DNA from: Glacieibacterium sp965200405
GTDB taxonomy: Bacteria; Pseudomonadota; Alphaproteobacteria; Sphingomonadales; Sphingomonadaceae
Reading direction: 5' to 3'
Length of the DNA stretch: 64,000 nt
Assembly (NCBI RefSeq): GCF_965200405.1
Contig: NZ_OZ241356.1
Location: 1,984,001 to 2,048,000, forward strand
Within the stretch, counting starts at the first letter, position 1. Every line of letters begins with the position of its first letter. The position numbers and the translations under genes are program-made. Shown here in pieces: positions 50,564 to 59,431 of the stretch. The notes beneath the pieces were generated by a model. It did no database searches and was not told the DNA's origin. It saw only the letters and a list, made by a program, of their open reading frames with translations.

Positions 50564-51402
50564 CTCGACTGTTCCACCGCAAGCCACGAACCAAGGTCAC
50601 GACGCAAAAGAGTGCCGAGCGACTCGACGTCGGCTGCGTAGAAATCCCGCAGCCGCAGGCGCAGGTCGGGCCGCAGCTGGGGATAATCGATGGGCCGCGC
50701 CAGGCCGGCGTGCAGGCGCTGGAACCAGGCGCGTCGGCGGAATGGCGCGACGGTGCGCTTCAACGGCTGCAGGGTCCGCCGCAAGCCGAGGGGCAGCAGC
50801 GGCGCTCGGCTGTCGTTGCGCCGCTCGTCCGGGGCGACCGGCACCGGTACGGTCGGCGTACCGATGTGCCGCCCGATCGCCTCCAGCGTCGCCTCGGGGG
50901 CGCGGCGCACATCGTCGTACAGGACGATCTGCAGCTGCTCCTGCGGGAAGCGATCGGCGAACCGGGCAAGGTGCTGGCCGTACAATCCGTCGTTGAGGAA
51001 CCGCGGCTGGGCGCTGCCCCGCGTCAAATACTGGTCGATCCGGCCGTCGACGGTGCCGCGGCGGTACAGCATGCAATAGTCGGAATAGGCGCGCTCGATC
51101 GGGTTGCGCAGCTGGACCACCAGTCGCGCATCCGGGATCATGCTGGCGAGGCGGCTGGCGGCGAGGGGGTGCGCCAGATAGTCGGCGGATTTCTCGCCGA
51201 CCAGCTGGCCCGGCTCGGCAGCGGCGAACAGCGATGCGTACCAGCCCGGGCCACGATCGAATGCCGAACTGAAGTAATGCGGCTCCTGTTCGGGGAGGAA
51301 CAGGTTCGGCTGGGCGCGCAGCTGGTTACCGGTCCAGGTCGTCGCCGCCTTGACCGCGCCGATGATGACGAAGCTCGGCAGCCGGGAAGTCGGGACTGTC
51401 AC
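50560..51402 (-). CDS. Sulfotransferase (PAPS-dependent)
   Basis: This 280-residue cytoplasmic enzyme has the 5'-phosphosulfate loop FVIIGAVKAATTWTGNQL near the N-terminus. The 3'-phosphate site is RLVVQLRNPIERAYSDY, the pattern of carbohydrate sulfotransferases related to heparan N-deacetylase/sulfotransferases. It would add sulfate to an EPS residue from PAPS. GTG 51402 overlaps the aminotransferase stop as GTGA and has AGGAG upstream; the longer reading runs into the previous gene. Sulfation implies a negatively charged polymer. Confidence 0.9.
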   Translation of the reverse strand: MTVPTSRLPSFVIIGAVKAATTWTGNQLRAQPNLFLPEQEPHYFSSAFDRGPGWYASLFAAAEPGQLVGEKSADYLAHPLAASRLASMIPDARLVVQLRNPIERAYSDYCMLYRRGTVDGRIDQYLTRGSAQPRFLNDGLYGQHLARFADRFPQEQLQIVLYDDVRRAPEATLEAIGRHIGTPTVPVPVAPDERRNDSRAPLLPLGLRRTLQPLKRTVAPFRRRAWFQRLHAGLARPIDYPQLRPDLRLRLRDFYAADVESLGTLLRRDLGSWLAVEQSR

Positions 51403-52598
51403 GCGGTGGCTCCTGCAACGATCGTGGCAAGGCCGGTCGCGATCACCGCCATGTCGTCGGCGTCGAGGGTCTGGTCGACCGGCAGCATCAGGCTGGTGAG
51501 CCCGAGTTCCGCCGCAACCGGCAGAGGTGCCGGCGGCGCGAGACCCGCTGCGACAAAGGCACGTTCGCGGTAGATCTCCGGGCAAACGCCCGACTGGCAG
51601 GGCAGGCCGGCATCCTGCGCCGCGGCGACGATTCGGTCACGGCTCCACCCCGCTCGCAGCCGCTCCGGCCGGACGAAAGCATAGTATTTGTAATAGGCAT
51701 GGCCGATCCCGTCGCCCGGCACGGTGAGGCGCAGCGCGGCCAGGTCGGCGAGCTGCCGGTCGAGTACACGGGCATTACGCTGCCGGACTGCGGTCCAACC
51801 CGGCAGCTTGGCAAGCTGATGACGCCCGATCGCGGCCTGGAACTCGGTCATCCTGAGGTTGCTGCCGAAGCTGTCGTGGAGCCAGCGGAAGCTCGGACCC
51901 GGCGGCGCCATCACGCCAAGCTGCTTGCCATGGTCCTTGAGCGACCAGGCGCGGGCATGAACCTCGTCGTCGCGGAACAGCAGCAAGCCACCCTCGCCGC
52001 CGGTCGAGATGATCTTGTCGGTGCAGAACGAAAAGCTCGCGACGTCGCCGAACGAGCCGACCGGGCGGCCGTCGAGCGTCGCGCCATGCGCCTGCGCACA
52101 GTCCTCGATGATCTTGAGGTCGTTTGCTTCGGCAAGGGCGACCAGCTCGTTCATCCCGGCGGGCCAGCCGGCGAGGTGGACGACCAGGATGGCGCGCGTC
52201 CGCGGCCCGATCACCGCCGCGACGCTGGCCGCGGTCAGGTTCTGGCTGACCGGATCGACGTCGGCGAACACCGGCGTCGCGCCGACCGAGACGACGCAGC
52301 TGGCCGAGGCGACGAAGCTCCGCGGCGTGACGACGACCTCGTCACCGGGACCGATGCCGAGCGCCCGCAGCGCGATTTCGAGCGACACGGTCCCGTTGGC
52401 GACGGCGATCGCATGAGGCATGCCGCAAGCCTGCGCATAGGCCGCCTCGAAGGCGCGGCACTGCTCGCCGTGATGCAGGGCATTGACCCGGCCAGACCGC
52501 AGTACCTCGGCTGCGGCAGCGATCTCGTCCTCGGCATAGACCGGCCAGCGCGACCGTGGCGGGGCGTCCGCGACGCGTGCCAGTGCGACGACGCTCAT
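51399..52598 (-). CDS. DegT/DnrJ/EryC1/StrS sugar aminotransferase
   Basis: This 399-residue PLP enzyme is predicted to aminate a 4-keto-6-deoxy nucleotide sugar. The PLP lysine is in SFCTDKIISTGGEGG. NGTVSLEIALRALGIGPGDEV and IIEDCAQAHGA are standard family blocks. It follows the CapD-type dehydratase with an ATGA overlap, so the two probably form a 4-amino sugar as PglF and PglE do. The formyltransferase at 57843 may use the product. Exact stereochemistry is unknown. Confidence 0.93.
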   Translation of the reverse strand: MSVVALARVADAPPRSRWPVYAEDEIAAAAEVLRSGRVNALHHGEQCRAFEAAYAQACGMPHAIAVANGTVSLEIALRALGIGPGDEVVVTPRSFVASASCVVSVGATPVFADVDPVSQNLTAASVAAVIGPRTRAILVVHLAGWPAGMNELVALAEANDLKIIEDCAQAHGATLDGRPVGSFGDVASFSFCTDKIISTGGEGGLLLFRDDEVHARAWSLKDHGKQLGVMAPPGPSFRWLHDSFGSNLRMTEFQAAIGRHQLAKLPGWTAVRQRNARVLDRQLADLAALRLTVPGDGIGHAYYKYYAFVRPERLRAGWSRDRIVAAAQDAGLPCQSGVCPEIYRERAFVAAGLAPPAPLPVAAELGLTSLMLPVDQTLDADDMAVIATGLATIVAGATA

Positions 52599-54625
52599 GC
52601 CGCGACCTGTACGGGCTGGGCATGCTGAGGTGCCGGTGCGGGCGCGGATGCCGGCTCGGGCGCGGGGCTCCAGCGGTAGGTGCCATAGCCGCACCCGGTC
52701 TGGGTGGCGGGATGCAGGATCTCGGCGAGCATGGCGCGGGTCGCGATCGTGTCGTTGGTCGCCGCAGCCCCGGCCAGCCGGTCGAAGTCGGCGCTCAGCT
52801 GGGCCAGCGGGATGGCGACCGGCTCGGCCTCGAAGATGCCGGGCAATGCCGAAGCCAGCCGGCGCTCGCTGGTATCGAACAGCTCCTCGTACAGCTTCTC
52901 GCCCGGGCGCAGGCCGGTGATGTTGATCTTGACGTCCTTGTCGGGGCGCAGGCCGGCGAGGCGGATCATGCGCCGGGCGATATCGATGATCGGGATCTGC
53001 TCGCCCATGTCGAGCACGAAGATCCGGCCGCGGTCGCTGTCACTGGCGAGCGCGTGCCCGGTGCTTTGCAGGATCAGGTGGACGGCTTCGTGCACTGTCA
53101 TGAAATAGCGGCGGATCTCGGGATGGGTCACGGTCAGCGGCACCCGCCGGTTGAGCTGGCGCTGGAACAGCGGGATCAGCGAACCGCTCGACCCGAGCAC
53201 GTTGCCGAAGCGCACCGTGAGGAAGCGCGGCGACACCGGATAGTGAGCGCCGTCGAGGTCGAGTGCCTGGCAGTAAAGCTCGCCGAGCCGCTTGGTCGCG
53301 CCCATCACGCCGACCGGATTGACCGCCTTGTCGGTCGACACCTGGACCATGGCGCGCACCCCGAAGCGGCGCGCCGCGTCGGCGACGTTGCGGGTGCCGA
53401 GGACGTTGGTCTGGACGCCGGCGCAGGGATTGGTCTCGACCAGCGGGACGTGCTTGAGCGCCGCGGCATGGAAGACCAGGTTCGGGCGGTACTTGGCGAA
53501 GGCGGCAAAGACCGCGCCGCGCTGCCGGATCGAGCACATCACGGGGACACGGGGAATGTCGGGGAAGTTCTCGCCGAGCTCCTGGTCGACGCTGTACAGG
53601 TTGAATTCGTTGGCATCGAGCAGGATGATCTCGTCGGGCCGAGCCGCAGCGATCTGGCGGACGAGCTCGCGCCCGATGGTGCCGCCAGCACCGGTCACCA
53701 GCACCCGCGAATGAGCGACGAGATTGCCGATCGTCTCGGTGTCGACCGCAGCGAGCGGCCGGCCGAGCAGCGCCGCCATGTCGAGCAGGTCGAGTTCCCC
53801 GGCCGAGACTGCGCCGGTCTTGGCATCGCCGGGCAGGTGCGCGACCGTGAGGCCGAGGCTGGCGGCATCGGTCACCAGCCGCATCAGCTTGGCGCCGGTG
53901 ACGCGCTCCGCAGCGTTGGCAAAGATGATGCATTCGGGACGACGCCCGGCAGCATCGAGGGTCTTGACCGCGTGCTCCAGGGCATCGGTCGGCCCCAGCA
54001 TCGGAACGCCGCGGACACGCAGCCGCAGATGGCCGGTGACGTCGTCGAGGATGCCGACCGGCTGATAGGCGCGCGTGCCATCGGCCTCGATCCGGCGCAG
54101 CGCGAGGTCGAGTCCGTCACCGGTGCCGACGACGATCGCGCGTCGTTCGCCGTCGACCGCGGGCCGCGGCCGTACCCTGACGCCGCCATTCAGGCGTTCG
54201 GCCGCGAGCCGCCGCGCGAGACGAACGCCGGTCAGCCCGGACAGCAGCGTGAACCATTGAATGATCGGCACCGACATCGGCAGCCAGCCGGCATGCCCGG
54301 TGGCGGCCAGCAGGGCGGTCGAGGCGAAAATGGTGATCGTCGTCGCCAGGACCAGCACCGGCAGGTCGGTGACCGAGACATAACGCCAGGTCCGGTTGTA
54401 CAAGCCGAGTGCGTGGAACGTCACGATGCCGATGATCGCAAAGACCGGTAATGCCTCCAGCGTGCCACGCAGCATCTCGGGCGTCGGCGCGTCGCTCATG
54501 CGCAGCATGACGGCGAGCATCAACGTCCCCGCCGCTAGCAGCGTGTCGATCGCGGCCAGCGACAGATAGCGCAGCCGCCGACGGCTCCGCAGCCTCTCCA
54601 TGCAAGTTTTCAGCATCCGACTCAT
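52595..54625 (-). CDS. CapD/WbpM/PglF-type nucleotide-sugar 4,6-dehydratase
   Basis: This 676-residue membrane-anchored enzyme has four N-terminal transmembrane helices, a CoA-binding-like Rossmann domain and a C-terminal SDR domain (VLVTGAGGTIGRELVRQI). The family site TDKAVNPVGVMGATKRLGE has methionine where classical SDRs have tyrosine, as is normal for UDP-GlcNAc 4,6-dehydratases of this type. It likely makes UDP-4-keto-6-deoxy-GlcNAc. I chose ATG 54625 over a GTG 48 bases upstream without a ribosome site. It heads a five-gene minus-strand operon with overlapping stops and starts. Confidence 0.94.
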   Translation of the reverse strand: MSRMLKTCMERLRSRRRLRYLSLAAIDTLLAAGTLMLAVMLRMSDAPTPEMLRGTLEALPVFAIIGIVTFHALGLYNRTWRYVSVTDLPVLVLATTITIFASTALLAATGHAGWLPMSVPIIQWFTLLSGLTGVRLARRLAAERLNGGVRVRPRPAVDGERRAIVVGTGDGLDLALRRIEADGTRAYQPVGILDDVTGHLRLRVRGVPMLGPTDALEHAVKTLDAAGRRPECIIFANAAERVTGAKLMRLVTDAASLGLTVAHLPGDAKTGAVSAGELDLLDMAALLGRPLAAVDTETIGNLVAHSRVLVTGAGGTIGRELVRQIAAARPDEIILLDANEFNLYSVDQELGENFPDIPRVPVMCSIRQRGAVFAAFAKYRPNLVFHAAALKHVPLVETNPCAGVQTNVLGTRNVADAARRFGVRAMVQVSTDKAVNPVGVMGATKRLGELYCQALDLDGAHYPVSPRFLTVRFGNVLGSSGSLIPLFQRQLNRRVPLTVTHPEIRRYFMTVHEAVHLILQSTGHALASDSDRGRIFVLDMGEQIPIIDIARRMIRLAGLRPDKDVKINITGLRPGEKLYEELFDTSERRLASALPGIFEAEPVAIPLAQLSADFDRLAGAAATNDTIATRAMLAEILHPATQTGCGYGTYRWSPAPEPASAPAPAPQHAQPVQVAA

Positions 54626-54873
54626 GCCCCACACACCCCGCGTGGTCGTCCCGACATCGAGCGGGCCAGCCACGGGATCGCTTGTACGACAGGCGAAAAG
54701 GCGAGCGGGGTAGCATTGCGGTGACTATCCCTTAACACTTCGTTCATACCGACGGAGCAGCGCACTAGCCCATTCGATACTGCCCGAAGCGCAGGTTGCT
54801 GCCGGAAGTATATGAGCCGCAATCACCCGCGCCGGATCGCTTCGCCTCGGCTACCGCAGAGGTGGGGCAGGAT

Positions 54874-54882
54874 GGAGGGGGG
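54874..54882 (+). promoter_or_regulatory. Strong ribosome site of a leader ORF
   Basis: GGAGGGGGG at 54874-54882 is the strongest Shine-Dalgarno match in this promoter region. It sits seven bases before the ATG at 54890, which opens an 18-codon ORF. It is out of frame with the following glycosyltransferase gene, whose own start lacks a comparable site. Confidence 0.5.
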
Positions 54883-54889
54883 CAGCGTC

Positions 54890-54946
54890 ATGGATCGCAG
54901 AGCTGGTGTCGTGACCGGAGCCGATTGGTTCGCGGCGTGCCCTTGA
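54890..54946 (+). CDS. Possible 18-residue leader peptide coupled to glycosyltransferase gene
   Basis: This short ORF (MDRRAGVVTGADWFAACP) has an excellent ribosome site, GGAGGGGGG, and ends in a TGA that overlaps TTG 54943 as TTGA. TTGA is the same junction seen at 6380-6383 and 33945-33948. The peptide resembles nothing I know. Its likely job is translational coupling into the glycosyltransferase gene, unless it is a regulatory leader. It is too short to judge by codon use. Confidence 0.4.
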   Translation: MDRRAGVVTGADWFAACP

Positions 54947-56109
54947 CGATCCTGCACGTCATCACCGGACTGAACGTCGGCGGCGCGGAGGCCATGCTGT
55001 CGAAGCTGGTGACGCACTCCGCTGTCGCCGCGGCGGGTCAGCGCCACGAGGTGCTGACCTTGATGCCGCCAGGTGTCGCGGGACGCCGGCTGGCGGCGCT
55101 CAGCGCTCCGCCGCATAGCCTGGGTATTCGCCGGCCCCGCGCCGGCCTGGGCGCCGCGATGCGGCTGGCCAAGGTCGTCCGCCAGGTCCGCCCCGATATC
55201 GTCCAGGGCTGGATGCACCACGGCAACCTGGCCGCGATGATCGGGCAGCAGCTGGTCAGTCCACGGCCGACGCTGATGTGGAACGTGCGTCACTCGCTCG
55301 AGGATATCGCCCTCGAGAACCCGATGACGCGGGCGATCCTGCGTTTCGAGGCCCGGCGCTCGCGGTCGCCCGCGACGATCATCTATAATTCGCGCGTCGC
55401 CGCCCGCCAGCATGGCGACATCGGTTTCGACGGCAGCCGGAGTTGCATCATTCCGAATGGCTTCGACTGCGGGCACTTCGCGCCGGTCGCGGTGCGGCGT
55501 GGCGCGCTGGCCAGTCGCTTCGGCATCGAGCACGATGCCACTGTCGTCGCGATGATCGCGCGGCGCCACCCGATGAAGTCGCCGGAGACGCTGGTCGAGG
55601 CGGTCGGACGAGCCCGGTCGGCAGGCATCGACCTGCACCTGCTGATGGTCGGCGACGGCATGGATACGCTGCCGAGCGAGATGCATGACGCTTTCCGGCG
55701 CGCGGTGCCGGAGGACCGGCTGACCTTTGCGCCGCACCGGTCCGATCTTGCCGAGTGGCTGCCCGAAGTCGACATACTCGCGCTGCCGTCAGCCTGGGGT
55801 GAGGGCTTTCCCAATATCCTCGGCGAGGCGATGGCGTGCGGCGTGCCGTGCGTGACGACCGATGTCGGCGATAGCGGCTGGGTGGTTGGCGAGACTGGCG
55901 AGGTCGTGCCGCCGCGCGATGCGTCCGCGCTCGAAGCGGCGCTCATCCGGCTGGAACGGCTGGGTCCGGAGGGACGCCGCCGCTTGGGCCGCGCCGCACG
56001 GCAGCGCGTCGTCGACGAATTCTCGCTCGGCGAGACGGTGTCGCGCTACACCGACCTGTACGCCGATGCGGCCGAGACCCGGGCCGGGCGCATTGGTGGC
56101 ACGGCATGA
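54943..56109 (+). CDS. GT4 glycosyltransferase
   Basis: This 388-residue GT-B fold enzyme has an N-terminal acceptor domain beginning TILHVITGLNVGGAEAML. The C-terminal donor-binding domain has SAWGEGFPNILGEAMACGVP, where the E-x7-E pattern contacts the nucleotide sugar. I start at TTG 54943 because it fits the family N-terminus and overlaps the leader ORF stop; GTG 54937 and TTG 54925 (with CGGAG five bases upstream) are alternatives. It opens an eight-gene plus-strand EPS operon. Donor and acceptor are unknown. Confidence 0.9.
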   Translation: MTILHVITGLNVGGAEAMLSKLVTHSAVAAAGQRHEVLTLMPPGVAGRRLAALSAPPHSLGIRRPRAGLGAAMRLAKVVRQVRPDIVQGWMHHGNLAAMIGQQLVSPRPTLMWNVRHSLEDIALENPMTRAILRFEARRSRSPATIIYNSRVAARQHGDIGFDGSRSCIIPNGFDCGHFAPVAVRRGALASRFGIEHDATVVAMIARRHPMKSPETLVEAVGRARSAGIDLHLLMVGDGMDTLPSEMHDAFRRAVPEDRLTFAPHRSDLAEWLPEVDILALPSAWGEGFPNILGEAMACGVPCVTTDVGDSGWVVGETGEVVPPRDASALEAALIRLERLGPEGRRRLGRAARQRVVDEFSLGETVSRYTDLYADAAETRAGRIGGTA

Positions 56110-57293
56110 CCGCAGCGCCGAAATCCAGCGGCAAGAAGGTCGTCGTCGTCGCCAGCCTGGCCTGGTCGTTGATCAATTTTCGCGGGCAGTTGCTCAGCGA
56201 CATGGTCGCCGCCGGGCACGATGTCGTCGCCGTGGCGCCGGAAGACGACCCCGAGGTGGCGCGCGAGCTGGCCGCCCGTGGCGTACGTTACCGCGTCGTC
56301 CCGATGCGTCGCGCCTCGATCAGCATCGCCAGCGACATTCGCACCCTGATGGCGCTGTACGGCCTGTTCCGCGCCGAACGACCCGACCTGGTCCTCGCCT
56401 ATACGCAAAAGCCGATCGTCTATGCCGGGCTGGCGGCGCGCATGGCCGGCATCCCGCGCTTCGTCGCGATGATCAGCGGGCTCGGCCATGTGTTTTCCGA
56501 CGGTGGCGGTCGCGCCCAGGCCGTGCTTCGCGGACTCGTCTCGCAGCTTTACCGCCAGGCGCTGACCGGTGTAGCGACGGTGTTCGTCTTCAACAGCGAC
56601 GACCGCGCCGAATTGTTGAAGCATCGCATCATCACGGCGGACGTGCCGGTCGTGCAGGTGCCGGGATCGGGGATCGACACCCGACGCTTCGTCGCCGCGC
56701 CGTTGCCGGCCGGTGCGCCGGTGTTCCTGCTGGTCGCCCGGCTGTTGCGCAACAAGGGCCTGTACGAATTCGTCGAGGCGGCCCGTCGCATCCGCGCCAA
56801 TCATCCCGAAGTGCGGTGCCAGTTGCTCGGCCCGCGCGATCCGAACCCCGCCGGCATTACTGCGGCCGAACTCGCTTCATGGCAGGCGGAGGGCGTCATC
56901 GAATATCTCGGCGAGACCCGCGACGTCGTGCCGTTCTTTGCCGGCGCCAGCGTGTTCGTGCTGCCGACCTGGTACCGCGAGGGCCTGCCGCGCACGATCC
57001 TGGAAGCGATGGCCAGCGGCCGTGCGGTCATCACCAGCCTCGCGCCGGGCTGCCGGGACGCAGTCGAGGACGGCGCCAACGGCTGGCTGGTGCCGGTCCG
57101 CGACACCGCTGCCCTCACCGCGGCGATGCAGCGCTTCGTCGACGATCCGCAGTTGATCGTGGCGATGGGCGCCCGCAGCCGCATGTTGGCGGAGGCGCGC
57201 TATGACGTACGCATCGTCAACCACCTGCTGCTGTCGACCATGAACCTGCTGCCGCCCGCGCCGGCGGCGGCCCAGCTGTCCGACGCCGCCTGA
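56106..57293 (+). CDS. GT4 glycosyltransferase, PglA/CapM-like
   Basis: This 395-residue GT-B enzyme starts KKVVVVASLAWSLINFRGQL, like PglA and other transferases that add the second sugar to an undecaprenyl-diphospho-linked primer. The donor domain carries TWYREGLPRTILEAMASGRAVI. It overlaps the previous gene as ATGA and the phosphoglycosyl transferase gene by one base (TGATG). Pairing with a PglC-like enzyme supports addition next to the priming sugar. Confidence 0.9.
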   Translation: MTAAPKSSGKKVVVVASLAWSLINFRGQLLSDMVAAGHDVVAVAPEDDPEVARELAARGVRYRVVPMRRASISIASDIRTLMALYGLFRAERPDLVLAYTQKPIVYAGLAARMAGIPRFVAMISGLGHVFSDGGGRAQAVLRGLVSQLYRQALTGVATVFVFNSDDRAELLKHRIITADVPVVQVPGSGIDTRRFVAAPLPAGAPVFLLVARLLRNKGLYEFVEAARRIRANHPEVRCQLLGPRDPNPAGITAAELASWQAEGVIEYLGETRDVVPFFAGASVFVLPTWYREGLPRTILEAMASGRAVITSLAPGCRDAVEDGANGWLVPVRDTAALTAAMQRFVDDPQLIVAMGARSRMLAEARYDVRIVNHLLLSTMNLLPPAPAAAQLSDAA

Positions 57294-57871
57294 TGCAACG
57301 GCTCGTCGACCTCATCGTCGCCGCCATGCTGTCGGTGGTTGCGGCACCGCTTGCCGTGCTGGTCGCCATCATCGTCGCGCTGACGCTCGGCCGCCCGCTG
57401 CTGTTCCGCCAGGTCCGCAGCGGCGCCGGGGGCCGGCCGTTCACGCTGGTCAAGTTCCGCACGATGCGCCTGGTGCCCGGCGACGATGCCGAGCGGACCC
57501 CGACGGTCGGGCGCTGGCTCAGGCGCTCGCGCCTCGACGAACTGCCGCAACTGGTCAACATCCTGCGCGGCGACATGGCCTTCGTCGGGCCGCGGCCGTT
57601 GCTGCCAGAGACGATTGCAGCCTGGGGCGCCGACGGCAGTGCGCGCGGCGCGGTTCGGCCCGGACTGACCGGGTGGGCCCAGGTCCACGGCAACACCCGG
57701 CTGTCGAACCACGAGAAACTGGCTCTCGATCTTTGGTATATCGAGAACCGCACCCTTATCCTCGATCTTTCGCTGCTCGCCAGGACCGTCGGCGTGGTCC
57801 TTTTCGGCGAGCATGCAAATCGACCAGCGCTGGAGCGTGCTCATGCGAGCAGTCGTCGTCGGCGCAGTTGA
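57293..57871 (+). CDS. Small phosphoglycosyl transferase (PglC-like priming enzyme)
   Basis: This 192-residue monotopic enzyme transfers a sugar-1-phosphate to undecaprenyl phosphate to start a repeat unit. It has an N-terminal re-entrant hydrophobic helix (about 5-32). KFRTMR, the catalytic Asp-Glu dyad in RSRLDELPQL, FVGPRPLLP and RPGLTGWAQV are all present. The size matches the minimal PglC class rather than large WcaJ proteins. The CapD/DegT genes nearby suggest the primer is an amino-6-deoxy sugar. It overlaps the formyltransferase gene by 29 bases. Confidence 0.94.
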   Translation: MQRLVDLIVAAMLSVVAAPLAVLVAIIVALTLGRPLLFRQVRSGAGGRPFTLVKFRTMRLVPGDDAERTPTVGRWLRRSRLDELPQLVNILRGDMAFVGPRPLLPETIAAWGADGSARGAVRPGLTGWAQVHGNTRLSNHEKLALDLWYIENRTLILDLSLLARTVGVVLFGEHANRPALERAHASSRRRRS

Positions 57872-58748
57872 GTCCACCCGCATCGCGCTTGCCGCATTGG
57901 CACGCGCCGCCGACTGGCGCGTCGCCGCGGTCGTCACGCTGCCTGGAGAGCTGGCGAAGCGGCACAGCGATTTCGTCGACCTGGCGCCCGATGCAGCCGA
58001 AGCGGGAGCGCTGTTCATCCAGGCCGCCGATGGCAACGCCGCCGACGTGGTGGCGCAGGTCGCCGCGCTCGATGCCGATATCGGTCTGGTCATCGGCTGG
58101 TCGCAGATCTGCCGCGAGCCTTTCGCCTCGGCGTTCAGGCAGGGGCTGGTCGGCTATCATCCCGCGCCGTTGCCCCGGCTGCGCGGTCGCGGCGTGATCC
58201 CCTGGACGATCCTGGTACGGGAGCCGATCACCGCAGCGTCGCTGTTCTGGATCGATGCGGGCGTCGACAGCGGACCGCTGATCGGACAGCGCTATTTCCA
58301 CGTCGCGCCCGGCGAGACGGCCGGCACCCTGTACGAGCGGCACATGGCGGAACTCGCCGCACTGCTCGACGATGTGCTGCCGGGGCTGGCGGCCGGGTCG
58401 GCGGCGCGCGTCGTACAGGACGAGCGCTGTGCGACCTGGGCGGCGCGGCGCACTGCCGCCGACGGCGAGATCGACTGGCGCGCGCCGGCGTGTGACGTCG
58501 AGCGCCTCGTCCGCGCAGTGACCAGGCCGTACCCCGGCGCTTTCACTCACAGCTCGGGCGAGCGCCTGGTCGTCTGGCGGTCGAGCCTGTGGCCGGAAGC
58601 AACGCGCCACAGCGCTGCACCGGGCCAGGTCATCGCCATCACCGAAGGCAGTTTCGCAGTCGCCTGCGGTGATGGTGGCGCGATCCTCATCGACGAATGG
58701 CAGGGCGCGCCGCCCAGGCTCCACGCCCGATTGGGACAATCCAGATGA
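57843..58748 (+). CDS. Formyltransferase-fold protein, likely sugar N-formyltransferase
   Basis: This 301-residue protein has the methionyl-tRNA formyltransferase/sugar formyltransferase fold. GYHPAPLPRLRGRGVIPWTI carries the catalytic His, and FWIDAGVDSGPLIGQ the catalytic Asp. The asparagine usually two residues before the His is Gly here, a change I recall in a formyltransferase subset of polysaccharide loci. It would transfer formyl from 10-formyl-tetrahydrofolate to a 4-amino sugar. ATG 57843 has GGAG seven bases upstream and is preferred to an earlier ATG. It overlaps genes on both sides. Confidence 0.88.
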   Translation: MRAVVVGAVESTRIALAALARAADWRVAAVVTLPGELAKRHSDFVDLAPDAAEAGALFIQAADGNAADVVAQVAALDADIGLVIGWSQICREPFASAFRQGLVGYHPAPLPRLRGRGVIPWTILVREPITAASLFWIDAGVDSGPLIGQRYFHVAPGETAGTLYERHMAELAALLDDVLPGLAAGSAARVVQDERCATWAARRTAADGEIDWRAPACDVERLVRAVTRPYPGAFTHSSGERLVVWRSSLWPEATRHSAAPGQVIAITEGSFAVACGDGGAILIDEWQGAPPRLHARLGQSR

Positions 58749-59431
58749 CCAGCATGATCGACCGCATCGGACGCGCGCTGGTCATCGCACCGCACCCCGA
58801 CGACGAGGTTCTCGGCTGCGGCGGTGTCATGGCGCTGCTCGGCGACCGCGGCGTCGATACGCACGTCGCGATCGTCACCGAAGGTCGCGCCCCTGCTTAC
58901 ACCGCCGCGCACCTGGCGCAGCTGGTCAAGGAAACCGAGGCTGCCCATGCGATCCTTGCCACCACGGAAATTCATTACCTCGGGCTCCCGGCGGCCGCGC
59001 TCGACCAGGTCGCCCATGCCGGGCTGAACCACATGCTCGCATCGCTGATCGTCGAGCTCGCGCCCGACACGGTGTTCGTGCCCTTCGGCGGCGACGTCCA
59101 CCGCGATCACCAGCTCGTATTCGCGTCGGCGCTGGTGGCAGTGCGGCCCGCGGGGCCGACCTATCCGGTCCGGCTGCTGGCGTACGAGACCTTGTCCGAG
59201 ACCAATTGGAACGCGCCCGGCGTGACGCCCGGCTTCACGCCGAATGTCTTCATCGATGTCGCCGAGGGACTGGAACGCAAGCTCGCCGCCTTCTCCGCTT
59301 ATGCGTCGCAGGTCCGCGCCTTTCCGTCGGAGCGGTCGATCGAGGCGTTGACCGCGCTGGCGCGACTGCGTGGCGCCTGCGTCCACCGCACCGCCGCCGA
59401 AGCCTTCATGCTGTTGCGTGAGGTCGGATGA
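58745..59431 (+). CDS. PIG-L family deacetylase
   Basis: This 228-residue zinc amidase of the LmbE/PIG-L family has the metal motifs HPDDEVLGCGG (about 15-25) and HRDHQ (about 117-121). Members deacetylate GlcNAc-containing lipids or nucleotide-linked sugars. Here it lies between a formyltransferase and an ATP-grasp gene with ATGA overlaps on both sides, so it may expose an amine that one of those enzymes modifies. The acceptor is not known. Confidence 0.92.
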   Translation: MTSMIDRIGRALVIAPHPDDEVLGCGGVMALLGDRGVDTHVAIVTEGRAPAYTAAHLAQLVKETEAAHAILATTEIHYLGLPAAALDQVAHAGLNHMLASLIVELAPDTVFVPFGGDVHRDHQLVFASALVAVRPAGPTYPVRLLAYETLSETNWNAPGVTPGFTPNVFIDVAEGLERKLAAFSAYASQVRAFPSERSIEALTALARLRGACVHRTAAEAFMLLREVG

